Assembly: GCF_024807145.1 (NCBI RefSeq)
Contig: NZ_JANUCA010000001.1
Span: 310,001 to 374,000 of the forward strand
Source of the DNA: Microbacterium sp. AK031
Lineage (GTDB): Bacteria > Actinomycetota > Actinomycetes > Actinomycetales > Microbacteriaceae
Length of the DNA stretch: 64,000 nt
Reading direction: 5' to 3'
Shown: positions 15,969 through 24,276 of the stretch, one piece after another
How positions within the stretch are numbered: position 1 is the first letter of the stretch
Layout of the letters: every line of letters begins with the position of its first letter
Program-made: the position numbers and the translations under genes
The notes under the pieces: model-generated
What the model was told of the DNA's origin: nothing
What the model saw: only the letters and a program-made list of their open reading frames with translations
The model's database searches: none

Positions 15969-17108
15969 TCACGACAGAGAGATCGGCAACGACTTGCCGG
16001 CGAGCCCGCGACCCTGGTGAGCGAGGGTGTCCGCCAGCGCGCGGATGGCCTGTGCCGCGGCATCCGAAGGGTCGCCGAGTACCACGGGTATGCCGCTGTC
16101 GCCGCCTGCGCGCAGCGCAGGGCTGAGCGGAATGGAGGCCAACAGCGGCACAGGGGGGATCGGATCCGCGCCGGCCGAGGACTTCGAGAGAGCGGCGGCG
16201 ACCTCGGCGCCTCCGCCCGTACCGAACAGGTCGACGACGGTTCCGTCGGCAAGCGTGAACGCCGCCATGTTCTCGACGACACCGATCACACGCTGACCGG
16301 TCTGCCTGGCCACGAGTCCGCTGCGGATCGCGACATCGGATGCTGCCGCCTGAGGCGTCGTGACGACGAGGACTTCAGCGTGGGGAAGGATCTGGCCGAT
16401 CGAGATCGCGATGTCGCCGGTGCCGGGAGGCATGTCGATGAGCAGCACATCGAGGTCGCCGAAGAACACATCGGTGAGGAACTGCTGCACCGTGCGGTGC
16501 AGCATCGGCCCTCGCCAGGCGACGACCGCTTCGCCGTCGCGGAGGAACATCCCGATCGAGATGGTCTTCACGCCATGGGCGACCGGCGGCAGCATCAGGT
16601 CATCGATGCGGGTCGGCTGCGTTCCCGCGGGGATGCCGAGCAGCCCGGGGATCGAGAACCCGTGCACGTCGGCGTCGACCAGGCCGACTGCGAGCCCCTG
16701 TGCGGACAGCGCCACCGCGAGGTTCGCGGTGACGGTCGACTTTCCGACACCGCCCTTGCCGCTGGAGACGAGGATGACGCGGGTCAGAGAATCGGGTACG
16801 AACGGCATCTGCCTCGCCGGCCGGCCATCGCGGAGCTTCTCGGTGAGCGCCTTGCGCTCTGCGGGCGTCATGACGCCGACGTCGACGGTCACCTCGGCGA
16901 TTCCGGCGACGGATTCCGCAGCGCGCCGCACATCGCTCTCGATGCGATCTGCGGCGGGGCATCCGACGATGGTGAGGGCGATGCCCACTCGCGCGTGTTC
17001 GCCGTCGACCGTGATCTCGCGCAGCATGTCGAGGTCGCCGATCGGACGGCGCAGCTCGGGATCCGACACGGCGCCGACCGCCTGACGCACACGGTCAGCG
17101 AGCGTCAT
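15969..17108 (-). CDS. mrp: Mrp/NBP35-family ATPase (Fe-S cluster carrier, ApbC-like)
   Basis: A 379-residue protein with an N-terminal MIP18/DUF59 domain (about 1-80) and a deviant Walker A P-loop SSGKGGVGKST (115-125), followed by Walker B LLIDMPPGTGD. Mrp/ApbC proteins bind and transfer Fe-S clusters and require ATP. The start at 17108 sits in an ATGA overlap with the DUF1003 gene, so it is the third gene of a tightly coupled operon MgtE-like/DUF1003/mrp. The longer open frame upstream overlaps the DUF1003 gene and is not used. In M. tuberculosis (Rv1229c) it has similar neighbours. Confidence 0.93.
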   Translation of the reverse strand: MTLADRVRQAVGAVSDPELRRPIGDLDMLREITVDGEHARVGIALTIVGCPAADRIESDVRRAAESVAGIAEVTVDVGVMTPAERKALTEKLRDGRPARQMPFVPDSLTRVILVSSGKGGVGKSTVTANLAVALSAQGLAVGLVDADVHGFSIPGLLGIPAGTQPTRIDDLMLPPVAHGVKTISIGMFLRDGEAVVAWRGPMLHRTVQQFLTDVFFGDLDVLLIDMPPGTGDIAISIGQILPHAEVLVVTTPQAAASDVAIRSGLVARQTGQRVIGVVENMAAFTLADGTVVDLFGTGGGAEVAAALSKSSAGADPIPPVPLLASIPLSPALRAGGDSGIPVVLGDPSDAAAQAIRALADTLAHQGRGLAGKSLPISLS

Positions 17109-17665
17109 CTGCGCCGGCCGTTCCGTGTGGTCGGAGCGGAGCCGTCGTCCGGGTCGGTGGCGTCGTCTTCGCGCTCGTCGTCGAGACCGGCCAGCAGCGA
17201 CTTGAGTTCCTGCCTGAGGACGTCGCGGGTCACGGCCTGGTTGTTGCGCTCCTCCAAGGCCATGCGCAGCGCGACGATCTCGCGGGCGAGGTACTCGGTG
17301 TCGGCGAGGTTTCGTTCTGCGCGCTGACGGTCCTGCTCGATCTGCACACGGTCGCGGTCGTCCTGTCGGTTCTGGGCGAGCAGGATCAGGGGAGCGGCGT
17401 AGGAGGCCTGCAGGGAGAGCATCAGCGTCAGTGCCGTGAAGCCCAGTGCAGCGGCGTCGAAGCGCAACGCGTCCGGCATCAGCGTGTTCCACCCGATCCA
17501 CGCCACGCAGAACAGCGTGAGGATCAGGAGGAACGTTGGTGTGCCCATGGCTCGGGCTACCCATTCGGTGAATCGGCCGAACCGGTCCCGGGAGGTGGGG
17601 CGCTGCCTCGTGCTTCCGCGGCCGAGCGGCGCGTCGAGCGCGGAGCGGTCGGCCTTGGCCATCAT
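17105..17665 (-). CDS. DUF1003 membrane protein
   Basis: A 186-residue protein with two membrane helices in the family-typical context FTEWVARAMGTPTFLLILTL and LGFTALTLMLSLQASYAAPLI, then a coiled-coil-like charged region (QNRQDDRDRVQIEQDRQRAER). The DUF1003 function is unknown. It overlaps both neighbours by 4 bases (ATGA), so it is translationally coupled to the MgtE-like protein upstream and to Mrp downstream. A membrane partner role for the soluble MgtE-like protein is a speculation from that coupling. Confidence 0.9.
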   Translation of the reverse strand: MMAKADRSALDAPLGRGSTRQRPTSRDRFGRFTEWVARAMGTPTFLLILTLFCVAWIGWNTLMPDALRFDAAALGFTALTLMLSLQASYAAPLILLAQNRQDDRDRVQIEQDRQRAERNLADTEYLAREIVALRMALEERNNQAVTRDVLRQELKSLLAGLDDEREDDATDPDDGSAPTTRNGRRR

Positions 17666-18930
17666 CGCGCACCTCCCTCTGGCACAGCGTCGGCATCGGC
17701 ATCCTGGGTGCGCCAGTCATCGGGAAGCAGGTAGTCGAGCACGTCATCGATGCTCACCACACCGACGAGACGGCTTGCGGCATCCACCACCGGCAGCGAC
17801 ACGAGGTCGTAGCTGGCCAACAGGCGAGCCGTGTCGATGGCGGATGCCGTCACCGAGATCGGCTCCATCGTCTCGTCGACGATCGCGCCGAGACGTTCGT
17901 GCGGTGGATACCGCAGCATCCGCTGGAAATGCACGACGCCCAGCAGCCGACCGGTCGGCGTCTCGAACGGCGGGAGGGTGACGAACACCGCTGCGGCCAG
18001 TGCCGGGTGCAGTTCGTGACGACGGATCAGTGCGAGCGCTTCGGCGACCGTCGCATCCGCGGACAGGATGATGGGTTCGGTCGTCATCAGACCGCCGGCG
18101 GTGTCAGGGCCGTAGCGCAGCAGCGTGCGGACGTCTTCGGCCTCTTCGGGCTCCATGAGTCCGAGCAGCTGCTCGAGGCGCGTCTTCGGGAGCTGCGCAA
18201 GCAGGTCGGCCGCGTCGTCAGGCTCCATCTGGTCGAGGATGTCGGCGGCGCGTTCGTCGCCGAGACCATCGAGGATGTGGACCTGCTCCTCTTCCGGCAT
18301 CTCCTCCAGAGCATCGGCGAGACGGTCGTCGGACAACTCACCGGCGACCTCGATCATCCGCTGCTGCGGCAGATCGAGAAGTGTCGTCGCGAGGTCGGCG
18401 GCGTGCAGTTCGGAGTACGAGGCGATGAGCTGTTCGGCGGACTGCGACTCGCCAGGAGCGCGCTTCTCGGCGACCTCGTTCCAGGCGGCGAACGTCGTGG
18501 GGCCCTTGGCGAACGGCGAGGCACTGGTCTTCGGCTTGCGCAGGAACAGCTGGCTGATGCTCCACTCGCCCAGGCGATTCGGCTCGATCGCGACGTCTTC
18601 GATGACCGCTCTGCCGGTGCCGTCGGCGAACTCGACGCGGCGGCCGAGAAGCTCTGCCAGCACGCGCACCTCTCCCGGTCGCGGCTGGAAACGGCGCACA
18701 TTGATCAGACCGGTGGTGAGGACCTGACCGGAGCGGATCGAGGTGACGCGTCCGATCGACATGAAGACGTGCCGACGACCAGGGATCTCGACGACGAGTC
18801 CGATCACTCGCGGCGATCCCGTACTTCGGTACACGATGACGACATCCCGGACCTTGCCGAGCCGGTCGCCCACGGGGTCGAAGACGGCGCAGCCGGCCAG
18901 GCGCGCGACGAAAACCCGTTGTGTGCTCAC
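17662..18930 (-). CDS. Soluble MgtE-like protein: PRC-barrel + MgtE-N + CBS pair, no membrane domain
   Basis: A 422-residue protein. N-terminal PRC-barrel-like beta domains (about 1-130, ARLAGCAVFDPVGDRLGKV), then the superhelical MgtE N domain (about 165-290, with repeated EEMPEEEQVHILDGL and MEPDDAADLLAQL) and two CBS domains (about 290-405, ending VVSIDDVLDYLLP). MgtE channels use these domains as the Mg2+ sensor, but the transmembrane part is absent. It could be a free regulatory sensor, perhaps for another Mg2+ transporter or for the coupled DUF1003 protein (inference). The GTG at 18930 lies 6 nt after TACTCT. Confidence 0.9.
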   Translation of the reverse strand: MSTQRVFVARLAGCAVFDPVGDRLGKVRDVVIVYRSTGSPRVIGLVVEIPGRRHVFMSIGRVTSIRSGQVLTTGLINVRRFQPRPGEVRVLAELLGRRVEFADGTGRAVIEDVAIEPNRLGEWSISQLFLRKPKTSASPFAKGPTTFAAWNEVAEKRAPGESQSAEQLIASYSELHAADLATTLLDLPQQRMIEVAGELSDDRLADALEEMPEEEQVHILDGLGDERAADILDQMEPDDAADLLAQLPKTRLEQLLGLMEPEEAEDVRTLLRYGPDTAGGLMTTEPIILSADATVAEALALIRRHELHPALAAAVFVTLPPFETPTGRLLGVVHFQRMLRYPPHERLGAIVDETMEPISVTASAIDTARLLASYDLVSLPVVDAASRLVGVVSIDDVLDYLLPDDWRTQDADADAVPEGGAR

Positions 18931-18936
18931 GCTTCC

Positions 18937-18942
18937 AGAGTA
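18937..18942 (-). promoter_or_regulatory. -10 element, leaderless start of the MgtE-like/DUF1003/mrp operon
   Basis: TACTCT (minus strand), 6 nt before the GTG at 18930. Confidence 0.6.
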
Positions 18943-18997
18943 GTCCGCGGTCCGCGGATCTCGGGCTTGTCAAGGCGTCACGTGGAACAATGGGCAG

Positions 18998-19762
18998 ATG
19001 AGCATGTTGAACCGCCCAGCCGCCGGCACAGCCGTGGGGGAGACCGTCGCGTCTGTCCGCGATTACGAGGCCGCACAGAAGACGGTCTCGAAGCTGATCG
19101 CCGGCGAGGTCCCCGCGCGCGACATCGCGATCGTGGGGCAGGGTGTGCGCACGATCGAGCGGATCACCGGTCGGCTCGGATACGCCGCTGCCGCCCGCTC
19201 TGGTGCGGTGAACGGCATACTCATCGGACTGCTGCTGTCGGCGATCCTGGTGATCGGGAACCCCGACGCGCCCATCCAGCTCTTCGTCGGCTTCGTGTTC
19301 ATCGGTGTTGCGCTCGGCATGATCATGAGCCTCATCACCTACGCGATCGTGCGTCGGCGCCGTGACTTCGCGAGCGTCACGCAGCTCGCGGCAGACCACT
19401 ATGAGGTGACGGTGCTGGCCTCGTCGCTGGCGAAGGCGCGTGAGGTCGTCGGTGATCAGCGCACGACCGTTGTGCGTCCACCGGCGAACCTCGACGAGCC
19501 GCCCCGTTACGGTGAGCGCGTCATACAGGAACCGGACCAGAATGCCGCCGCGCGCGAGCGCATCGGCGGGCACGTGATCCCGCCGCGTCCGGCAGACCCG
19601 ACTCCTGTCGCCCCGTCGGCGGCGGAGGCCGCGCCTCGTTTCGGCGAGCGGGTGGACGCTGCGGGGCCGGCTACGCCCGAGCAGGAGTCCGTCGATCCAG
19701 AGGAATCCGTGCCAGAGGCGGAGTCGCACCCCGCCGACGACGACACGCACGACAAAGCCTGA
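18998..19762 (+). CDS. General-stress-protein-17M-like membrane protein
   Basis: A 254-residue protein. The N-terminal part (VASVRDYEAAQKTVSKLIAG...ARDIAIVGQGV) resembles the GSP17M/YflT-like domain, followed by a glycine/alanine-rich pair of membrane helices (about residues 65-118), as in the actinobacterial Rv1234-type family. The C-terminal 100 residues are acidic, Pro-rich and probably disordered; they contain two PRYGERV/PRFGERV repeats. Function unknown. The ATG follows AACAAT with 6 nt between, a near-consensus -10. Confidence 0.78.
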   Translation: MSMLNRPAAGTAVGETVASVRDYEAAQKTVSKLIAGEVPARDIAIVGQGVRTIERITGRLGYAAAARSGAVNGILIGLLLSAILVIGNPDAPIQLFVGFVFIGVALGMIMSLITYAIVRRRRDFASVTQLAADHYEVTVLASSLAKAREVVGDQRTTVVRPPANLDEPPRYGERVIQEPDQNAAARERIGGHVIPPRPADPTPVAPSAAEAAPRFGERVDAAGPATPEQESVDPEESVPEAESHPADDDTHDKA

Positions 19763-19797
19763 CATACGACGCGGTCAGAGCCGCGGGAGGAACATAC

Positions 19798-20442
19798 ATG
19801 AGGACGCCTGATGCTTCGAACGATCCTCAGCACGGACCTGTCCCGCCCGTTCCGCCGCAGCCGGCACAACCGCCTTACGGTGCGCCGGCACAACCGCCCT
19901 ACGGTGCGCCGGGTGCGTATCCGGCAGCCCCGCAGCAGCCATACTCCGCAGCTCCGCCTTATCCGGTTGCCCCGCAGCAGTATGGCGCTCCCGGCGTTCA
20001 GCAATTTCCTGTTCCAGGCACCTACGGCTATCCGATGCCGCAGGCGAAGCCGTCGACAGGCACGCTCTCATGGGCGCTCGGCTTCCTCATCTTCATCGGC
20101 ATCCCGTTCCTGAGCGGAATCGTGTCGGGAGTCGTGATGGCATCCGTCTATCGCTCGGTCGCGCGCAAGGGTGAGATCGCGCGGCAGAACGCGCGTTCCG
20201 CGGCAAACTGGGCGCTCACCTACCTGACCGTGTCGATAGTGCTGCTCATCGTCCACGTCATCGTGCTCATCGCCTTCGCCGGTAGTGAGGGGATGAGAGG
20301 CTTCTTCCCGCTCGGCATTCCGATCACACTGTACTTCGCCGTCTCCATCCTCCACGTGGTGCTGGTCATCGTCGGCACGGTGAAGGCGTCCGGCGGCAAG
20401 GTCCTGCACGTACCGTTCGCGATCCCTTACATCCGGTCGTGA
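19798..20442 (+). CDS. DUF4870-like membrane protein with Pro/Tyr/Gln-rich N-terminus
   Basis: A 214-residue protein. Residues 1-85 are low-complexity with tandem QPPYGAP and PQQPY units. The C-terminal part has about three membrane helices around the DUF4870/Tic20-like signature (ARQNARSAANWALTYLTVS). Such proteins are common and uncharacterised in actinobacteria. GGGAGGAA lies about 10 nt before the ATG. The gene ends in a GTGA overlap with the hydrolase gene. Confidence 0.8.
   Translation: MRTPDASNDPQHGPVPPVPPQPAQPPYGAPAQPPYGAPGAYPAAPQQPYSAAPPYPVAPQQYGAPGVQQFPVPGTYGYPMPQAKPSTGTLSWALGFLIFIGIPFLSGIVSGVVMASVYRSVARKGEIARQNARSAANWALTYLTVSIVLLIVHVIVLIAFAGSEGMRGFFPLGIPITLYFAVSILHVVLVIVGTVKASGGKVLHVPFAIPYIRS
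19861..19910 (+). repeat. Tandem in-frame repeat encoding QPPYGAP
   Basis: Two near-identical 24-bp units, each reading CACAACCGCC[C/T]TACGGTGCGCC, lie in tandem inside the low-complexity N-terminus, a sign of recent slippage or expansion. Confidence 0.7.
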
Positions 20443-21086
20443 ACTTCGACGTCGAGCTGCCGAACGGCACGGCGGCCGTCTCGGCGGAGTGGGCCGAAGC
20501 ATCCGGCCGCGGAACTGTCGTCGTGGCGCATGGGGCAGGTGCGGGGATGGAGCATCCGTTCCTCGTCGGTTTCACCGGGGCACTGAACGCCGCCGGCTTC
20601 TCGACCCTGCGTTTCAACTTCCCGTACCGCGAGCAGGGCCGGCGCATGCCGGGTCCCGCAGCGCACGCGATCGCGACATGGCGTGCCGCCGTGGCACAGG
20701 CAAGTTCCCTCGATCCGGATGCCGCGCTGTGGGCCGCGGGCAAGTCTTACGGAGGACGGATGGCGTCGATGGGGGTCGCCGAGGGGATGGGTGTCGACGG
20801 GCTGATCTATCTCGGCTACCCGCTGCATCCGCCGGGAAGACCGGAGAAGCTGCGCGCTGACCACCTTCCTGCCATCGCAGTGCCGCAGCTGTTCATCGAG
20901 GGAACGAACGACCCGTTCATCCAGCCGCTTTCGCAGTTCGAACAGGTCCTCTCGACTTGTGCCGATGCTCGTGTGCAGTGGATCGAAGGCGGCGGCCATT
21001 CGTTCGAGGTGAAGGGGCACAAGCGCGCGCCCGAGGTCGTTGGCGCATCTCTGGCGCCGCTGGTGGTGGAGTTCGCCGCGGCCTAG
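20439..21086 (+). CDS. KANL3/TEX30-type alpha/beta hydrolase
   Basis: A 215-residue small alpha/beta hydrolase. The nucleophile Ser is in GKSYGGRMAS (about residue 102), VVVAHGAGAGMEHPF forms the oxyanion region and GGGHSF near the C-terminus holds the catalytic His; the acid is probably in EGTNDPF. This is the dienelactone-hydrolase-like KANL3/TEX30 group, without known bacterial substrates. The GTG start overlaps the upstream stop (GTGA), so it is co-translated with the DUF4870-like gene. Confidence 0.85.
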   Translation: MNFDVELPNGTAAVSAEWAEASGRGTVVVAHGAGAGMEHPFLVGFTGALNAAGFSTLRFNFPYREQGRRMPGPAAHAIATWRAAVAQASSLDPDAALWAAGKSYGGRMASMGVAEGMGVDGLIYLGYPLHPPGRPEKLRADHLPAIAVPQLFIEGTNDPFIQPLSQFEQVLSTCADARVQWIEGGGHSFEVKGHKRAPEVVGASLAPLVVEFAAA

Positions 21087-21093
21087 GTTCTCG

Positions 21094-21099
21094 TAGCAT
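21094..21099 (+). promoter_or_regulatory. -10 element, leaderless start of SDR gene
   Basis: TAGCAT followed by 6 nt and the ATG at 21106. Confidence 0.6.
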
Positions 21100-21105
21100 G
21101 GCGAT

Positions 21106-21771
21106 ATGGCCCTCGCACTCGTCACCGGCGCGGCTCGCGCGAACAGCATCGCCGCAGGCATCGTTCCACGACTCGTCTCCGATGGCTGGGAGGTGGCGAC
21201 CAGCGACCTTTCGGACGCCGACTTCCCGTGCGACCTGTCCACGCATACGGGGCCGGACGAACTGATCACCGCAGTCACCCGCGATCGCGGGCCGATCAGC
21301 GCGCTCGTGCTGAGTCATGCCCGCGATGTGAACTCCGGCATCCTGGACACCACCGCAGAGAGCTTCGACGCTCATGTGGCCGTCAACGCGCGCGCGAGTC
21401 TGCTGCTGATAGCCGCATTCGCGCGGCAGATCCCTGACAGCGGTGGCGCGATCGTCGCCCTCACCAGCGACCACACCACTGGCAACCTCCCCTATGGTGC
21501 CTCCAAGGGGGCGCTGGACCGCCTGGTCATCTCCGCGGCACGCGAACTGGGACCGCTCGGAATCTCGGCAAATGCACTCAATCCCGGTCCGATCGATACC
21601 GGATGGATGGAGGAGGAGTTCGCGGCAGAACTCGTTCCGGCACATCCACTGGGTCGTATCGGCACACCGGGCGACATCGCCGCCCTCGTATCGTTCCTCC
21701 TCTCGGATGACGGTCGCTGGGTCTCGGGTCAGCTTCTGCACGCCGATGGCGGCTTCTCGGCGCGCTACTGA
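21106..21771 (+). CDS. SDR-family oxidoreductase
   Basis: A 221-residue short-chain dehydrogenase/reductase. The catalytic Y130-x3-K134 is in PYGASKGA and the preceding Ser in ALTSDHT. The N-terminal cofactor motif reads VTGAARANSI rather than the usual TGxxxGIG, so the glycine pattern is degenerate, as in some FabI-like or divergent SDRs. The C-terminus (GQLLHADGGFSARY) is typical of 3-oxoacyl-ACP reductase-like members. Substrate unknown. Confidence 0.88.
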   Translation: MALALVTGAARANSIAAGIVPRLVSDGWEVATSDLSDADFPCDLSTHTGPDELITAVTRDRGPISALVLSHARDVNSGILDTTAESFDAHVAVNARASLLLIAAFARQIPDSGGAIVALTSDHTTGNLPYGASKGALDRLVISAARELGPLGISANALNPGPIDTGWMEEEFAAELVPAHPLGRIGTPGDIAALVSFLLSDDGRWVSGQLLHADGGFSARY

Positions 21772-21842
21772 CGTCGATCGGACGACCGCTTCGCGGGCGT
21801 CAGTGATGAGCGATGTCCTGGCCTTGAGAGCGGGAGCGCGGA

Positions 21843-22328
21843 TCACGCATGAGCCCACAGATATTCACGGGCCACCTCGGCATGCGGCGAATTGGAGACG
21901 ATCTTGATGGTGTCGGCGTGCTCGATCAGCGGGACGCAGTTCGCGATGTTCTGCCATGTCGAGTGACTGTCGGCATCCAGCAGGATGCGACCTGTGTACC
22001 CGAGCACCTCGCGAGCATACGTCTCCATCAGCACGGCTTCCGCAACGTCCCCCGCCACCGACCCGCCGCTCAGTACGAGAACACCGTCTTCCGTCCGCGG
22101 CAACGAACGGATGCCGGCGCGCACCCGGTAGCGATTGATGACGTTCGCGGTCGACCTGCGATTGCGGAAGCCGAGCACCACGACGGCTTGGGATCCGCCC
22201 GTACCCGACTTCGTGCCCAGCATCCGTTTGCTCGATCGCCAATGCGCGACTTCCGCCCACACCGCGAGCGCCGCATAGATCACGGCACCGGCGCGGAGCA
22301 GTCGAAACAGCATCCGGCGGGAACGCAT
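21843..22328 (-). CDS. YdcF-like DUF218 protein
   Basis: A 161-residue protein with an N-terminal membrane helix and a Rossmann-like DUF218 domain (AVVVLGFRNRR...LVLSGGSVAGDVAEAVLM...DADSHSTWQNIAN...SNSPHAEVA). YdcF/SanA-type proteins bind nucleotides or act in envelope processes; the precise role is unknown. The ATG at 22328 forms a TGATG junction with the aminopeptidase P stop, which is preferred to the slightly longer open frame. Confidence 0.82.
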   Translation of the reverse strand: MRSRRMLFRLLRAGAVIYAALAVWAEVAHWRSSKRMLGTKSGTGGSQAVVVLGFRNRRSTANVINRYRVRAGIRSLPRTEDGVLVLSGGSVAGDVAEAVLMETYAREVLGYTGRILLDADSHSTWQNIANCVPLIEHADTIKIVSNSPHAEVAREYLWAHA

Positions 22329-23740
22329 CAGCCCTGCTGCACCTGCGCGATCCATGCCTCGACGTCGTCCGCGGTGCGCGGGATGTCTGCCGACAGGTTC
22401 ACAGGGCCATCCTCGGTCATCAGGATGTCGTCCTCGATGCGCACGCCGATGCCGCGCAGCTCTTCGGGAACCGTCAGATCATCGATCTGGAAGTACAGTC
22501 CGGGTTCGATCGTGAAGACCATGCCCGCCTCGAGCACGCCCTCGTAGTACATTTCGCGGCGCGCCTGGGCGCAGTCGTGAACGTCGATGCCCAGGTGGTG
22601 CGAGGTGCCGTGCACCATGTACCGACGGTGCTGACCACCGGCATCCGCATCGAGCGCCTCCTCGGCACTGACCAGAAGCACGCCCCATTCGGCCACACGC
22701 TTCGCGATGACCTTCATCGCAGCCTCGTGCACTTCGCGGAACTTCACGCCGGGGCGTGCGACGGCGAACGCGGCATCCGCAGCCTCCAGCACCGTTTCGT
22801 AGACCTTGCGCTGCACGTCGCTGAATCGTCCGTTCACCGGCAGCGTGCGCGTGATGTCGGCGGTGTACAGGCTGTCGGCCTCGACACCGGCATCCACCAG
22901 GATCAGGTCACCCGGCATGACAGCACCGTCGTTGCGCGTCCAGTGCAGATAGCAGGCGTGCGGGCCGGATGCCGAGATCGTGTCGTAGCCCTCGCCGTTT
23001 CCGTCCTCACGCGCACGGCGATGGAACACGCCCTCGACCACCCGCTCGCCTCGGGCATGCTTCGCGGCCTCCGGTAGAGCGTGGATGATGTCATCGAATC
23101 CGCGTGCGGTGATGTCCACTGCATGGCGCATCTCGGCGATCTCGTACTCGTCCTTCACGAGACGCAGCTCGGAGACGACCCGATCGAGATCGGCATCTCC
23201 GAGCGCCACATCGTCTGCACCCGTCTCGAAAACGGCGAGGTGGTCGGTCACGACATCCAGATCGGCGGCGACGCCGGCCAGCGAGGGTCGGGGCCCGATC
23301 CAGAACTCGCCGACCGTGGCATCCGCGTAGAACTCGGTGGTGGTGCGATCCGCGCGCTCGCGGAAGTACAGGGTGACATCGTGCCCGGCATCCTCTGCAT
23401 CTGAAGAACGAGGCTCGAAGACCAACACGGAATCCGGCTCGGCATCGGCCGCCCAGCCGGTCAGGTGCGCGAACGCGGAGTGGGCACGGAAGGGGTAGTC
23501 GGTGTCGTTGCTGCGCTGCTTGAGCGAGCCGGCCTCGATCACGAGGCGCTTGCCGGGGAATGCCTCGGAGACCTTCGCACGCCGTGCGGCCGCATATGCC
23601 GCCTGCGGTCGGGCGACCGGCATCGACTCGGTTCGCTCTGCCCAGCCCGTGGAGATCGTGTCAAGGAATCCACTGGGGAAAGGCTGCTTGCGGTTCGTGA
23701 CGGGGGTCTCGGCGATCGTGTCGCTCTCTCCGGTGTTCAT
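22328..23740 (-). CDS. pepP: Aminopeptidase P family metallopeptidase (M24B)
   Basis: A 470-residue protein: an N-terminal AMP_N domain (about 40-180) and a C-terminal pita-bread M24 domain (about 210-455). Metal ligands are visible as the Asp pair in VDAGVEADSLYTADITRT, His in HGTSHHLGIDVHD, and Glu in TIEPGLYF and GVRIEDDIL. It removes N-terminal residues preceding proline. It is the first gene of a two-gene operon with the YdcF-like protein. Confidence 0.94.
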   Translation of the reverse strand: MNTGESDTIAETPVTNRKQPFPSGFLDTISTGWAERTESMPVARPQAAYAAARRAKVSEAFPGKRLVIEAGSLKQRSNDTDYPFRAHSAFAHLTGWAADAEPDSVLVFEPRSSDAEDAGHDVTLYFRERADRTTTEFYADATVGEFWIGPRPSLAGVAADLDVVTDHLAVFETGADDVALGDADLDRVVSELRLVKDEYEIAEMRHAVDITARGFDDIIHALPEAAKHARGERVVEGVFHRRAREDGNGEGYDTISASGPHACYLHWTRNDGAVMPGDLILVDAGVEADSLYTADITRTLPVNGRFSDVQRKVYETVLEAADAAFAVARPGVKFREVHEAAMKVIAKRVAEWGVLLVSAEEALDADAGGQHRRYMVHGTSHHLGIDVHDCAQARREMYYEGVLEAGMVFTIEPGLYFQIDDLTVPEELRGIGVRIEDDILMTEDGPVNLSADIPRTADDVEAWIAQVQQG

Positions 23741-23763
23741 GCACCCAGTCTCTCACTCCGATT

Positions 23764-23769
23764 TAGGCT
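23764..23769 (+). promoter_or_regulatory. -10 element, leaderless start of DUF3054 gene
   Basis: TAGGCT with a 7-nt spacer to the ATG at 23777. It excludes the longer open frame that begins inside pepP antisense. Confidence 0.6.
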
Positions 23770-23776
23770 GGGGAAC

Positions 23777-24166
23777 ATGACTGAGACCCGCCTACCCGTC
23801 GCCCTCGTCGTCGTCATCGATGCGATCCTCGTGGCGGTGTTCTGCGTGATCGGCCGTCTCTCACACGCCGAGGGAGTGTTCAGTGACATCCCGGGGCTCC
23901 TGGGCACGATCTGGCCGTTCCTGGTCGCGGTCCTCGCCGCGCATGCCGTCCTGCTGCTCCGCCGCACTTCTGCGGACCGCTTACTGCCGGGCGTCGTCAT
24001 CTGGGCCGTCACCGTCGTCGTCGGGCTCGTGCTGCGTGCGCTCAGCGGTCAGGGGACCGCGCTCGCGTTCATGATCGTCGCGACACTGACGCTCGCGCTT
24101 TTCCTCATCGGATGGCGCGCGATCGTCGCCCTCGTCCGGCGGGTGCGCGGCCGAGTACGTTCATAA
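23777..24166 (+). CDS. DUF3054 four-TM membrane protein
   Basis: A 129-residue protein of four hydrophobic helices with the DUF3054 pattern VIDAILVAVFCVIGRLSH and IWPFLVAVLAAHAV. Function unknown; the family is nearly confined to actinobacteria and haloarchaea. Its stop codon lies at the edge of a 10-bp inverted repeat (24165-24174). Confidence 0.88.
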   Translation: MTETRLPVALVVVIDAILVAVFCVIGRLSHAEGVFSDIPGLLGTIWPFLVAVLAAHAVLLLRRTSADRLLPGVVIWAVTVVVGLVLRALSGQGTALAFMIVATLTLALFLIGWRAIVALVRRVRGRVRS

Positions 24167-24249
24167 CTCCTCAAGAAGTGCCGGCACTCGCCGGGGGAGG
24201 CCGGAACTCCGCGGAATCAGATGCTCGACAGTCGTGGTTTTGAGGAGTT
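24165..24249. repeat. 10-bp inverted repeat bracketing 65 bp after the DUF3054 gene
   Basis: AACTCCTCAA (24165-24174) is exactly complementary to TTGAGGAGTT (24240-24249). The 65 bp between contain the palindrome GTGCCGGCAC and no gene. The loop is too long for an ordinary terminator; it could be a small palindromic repeat element. Confidence 0.65.
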
Positions 24250-24276
24250 GTGAACGGCGAGCAGCCCAGACCGCAC

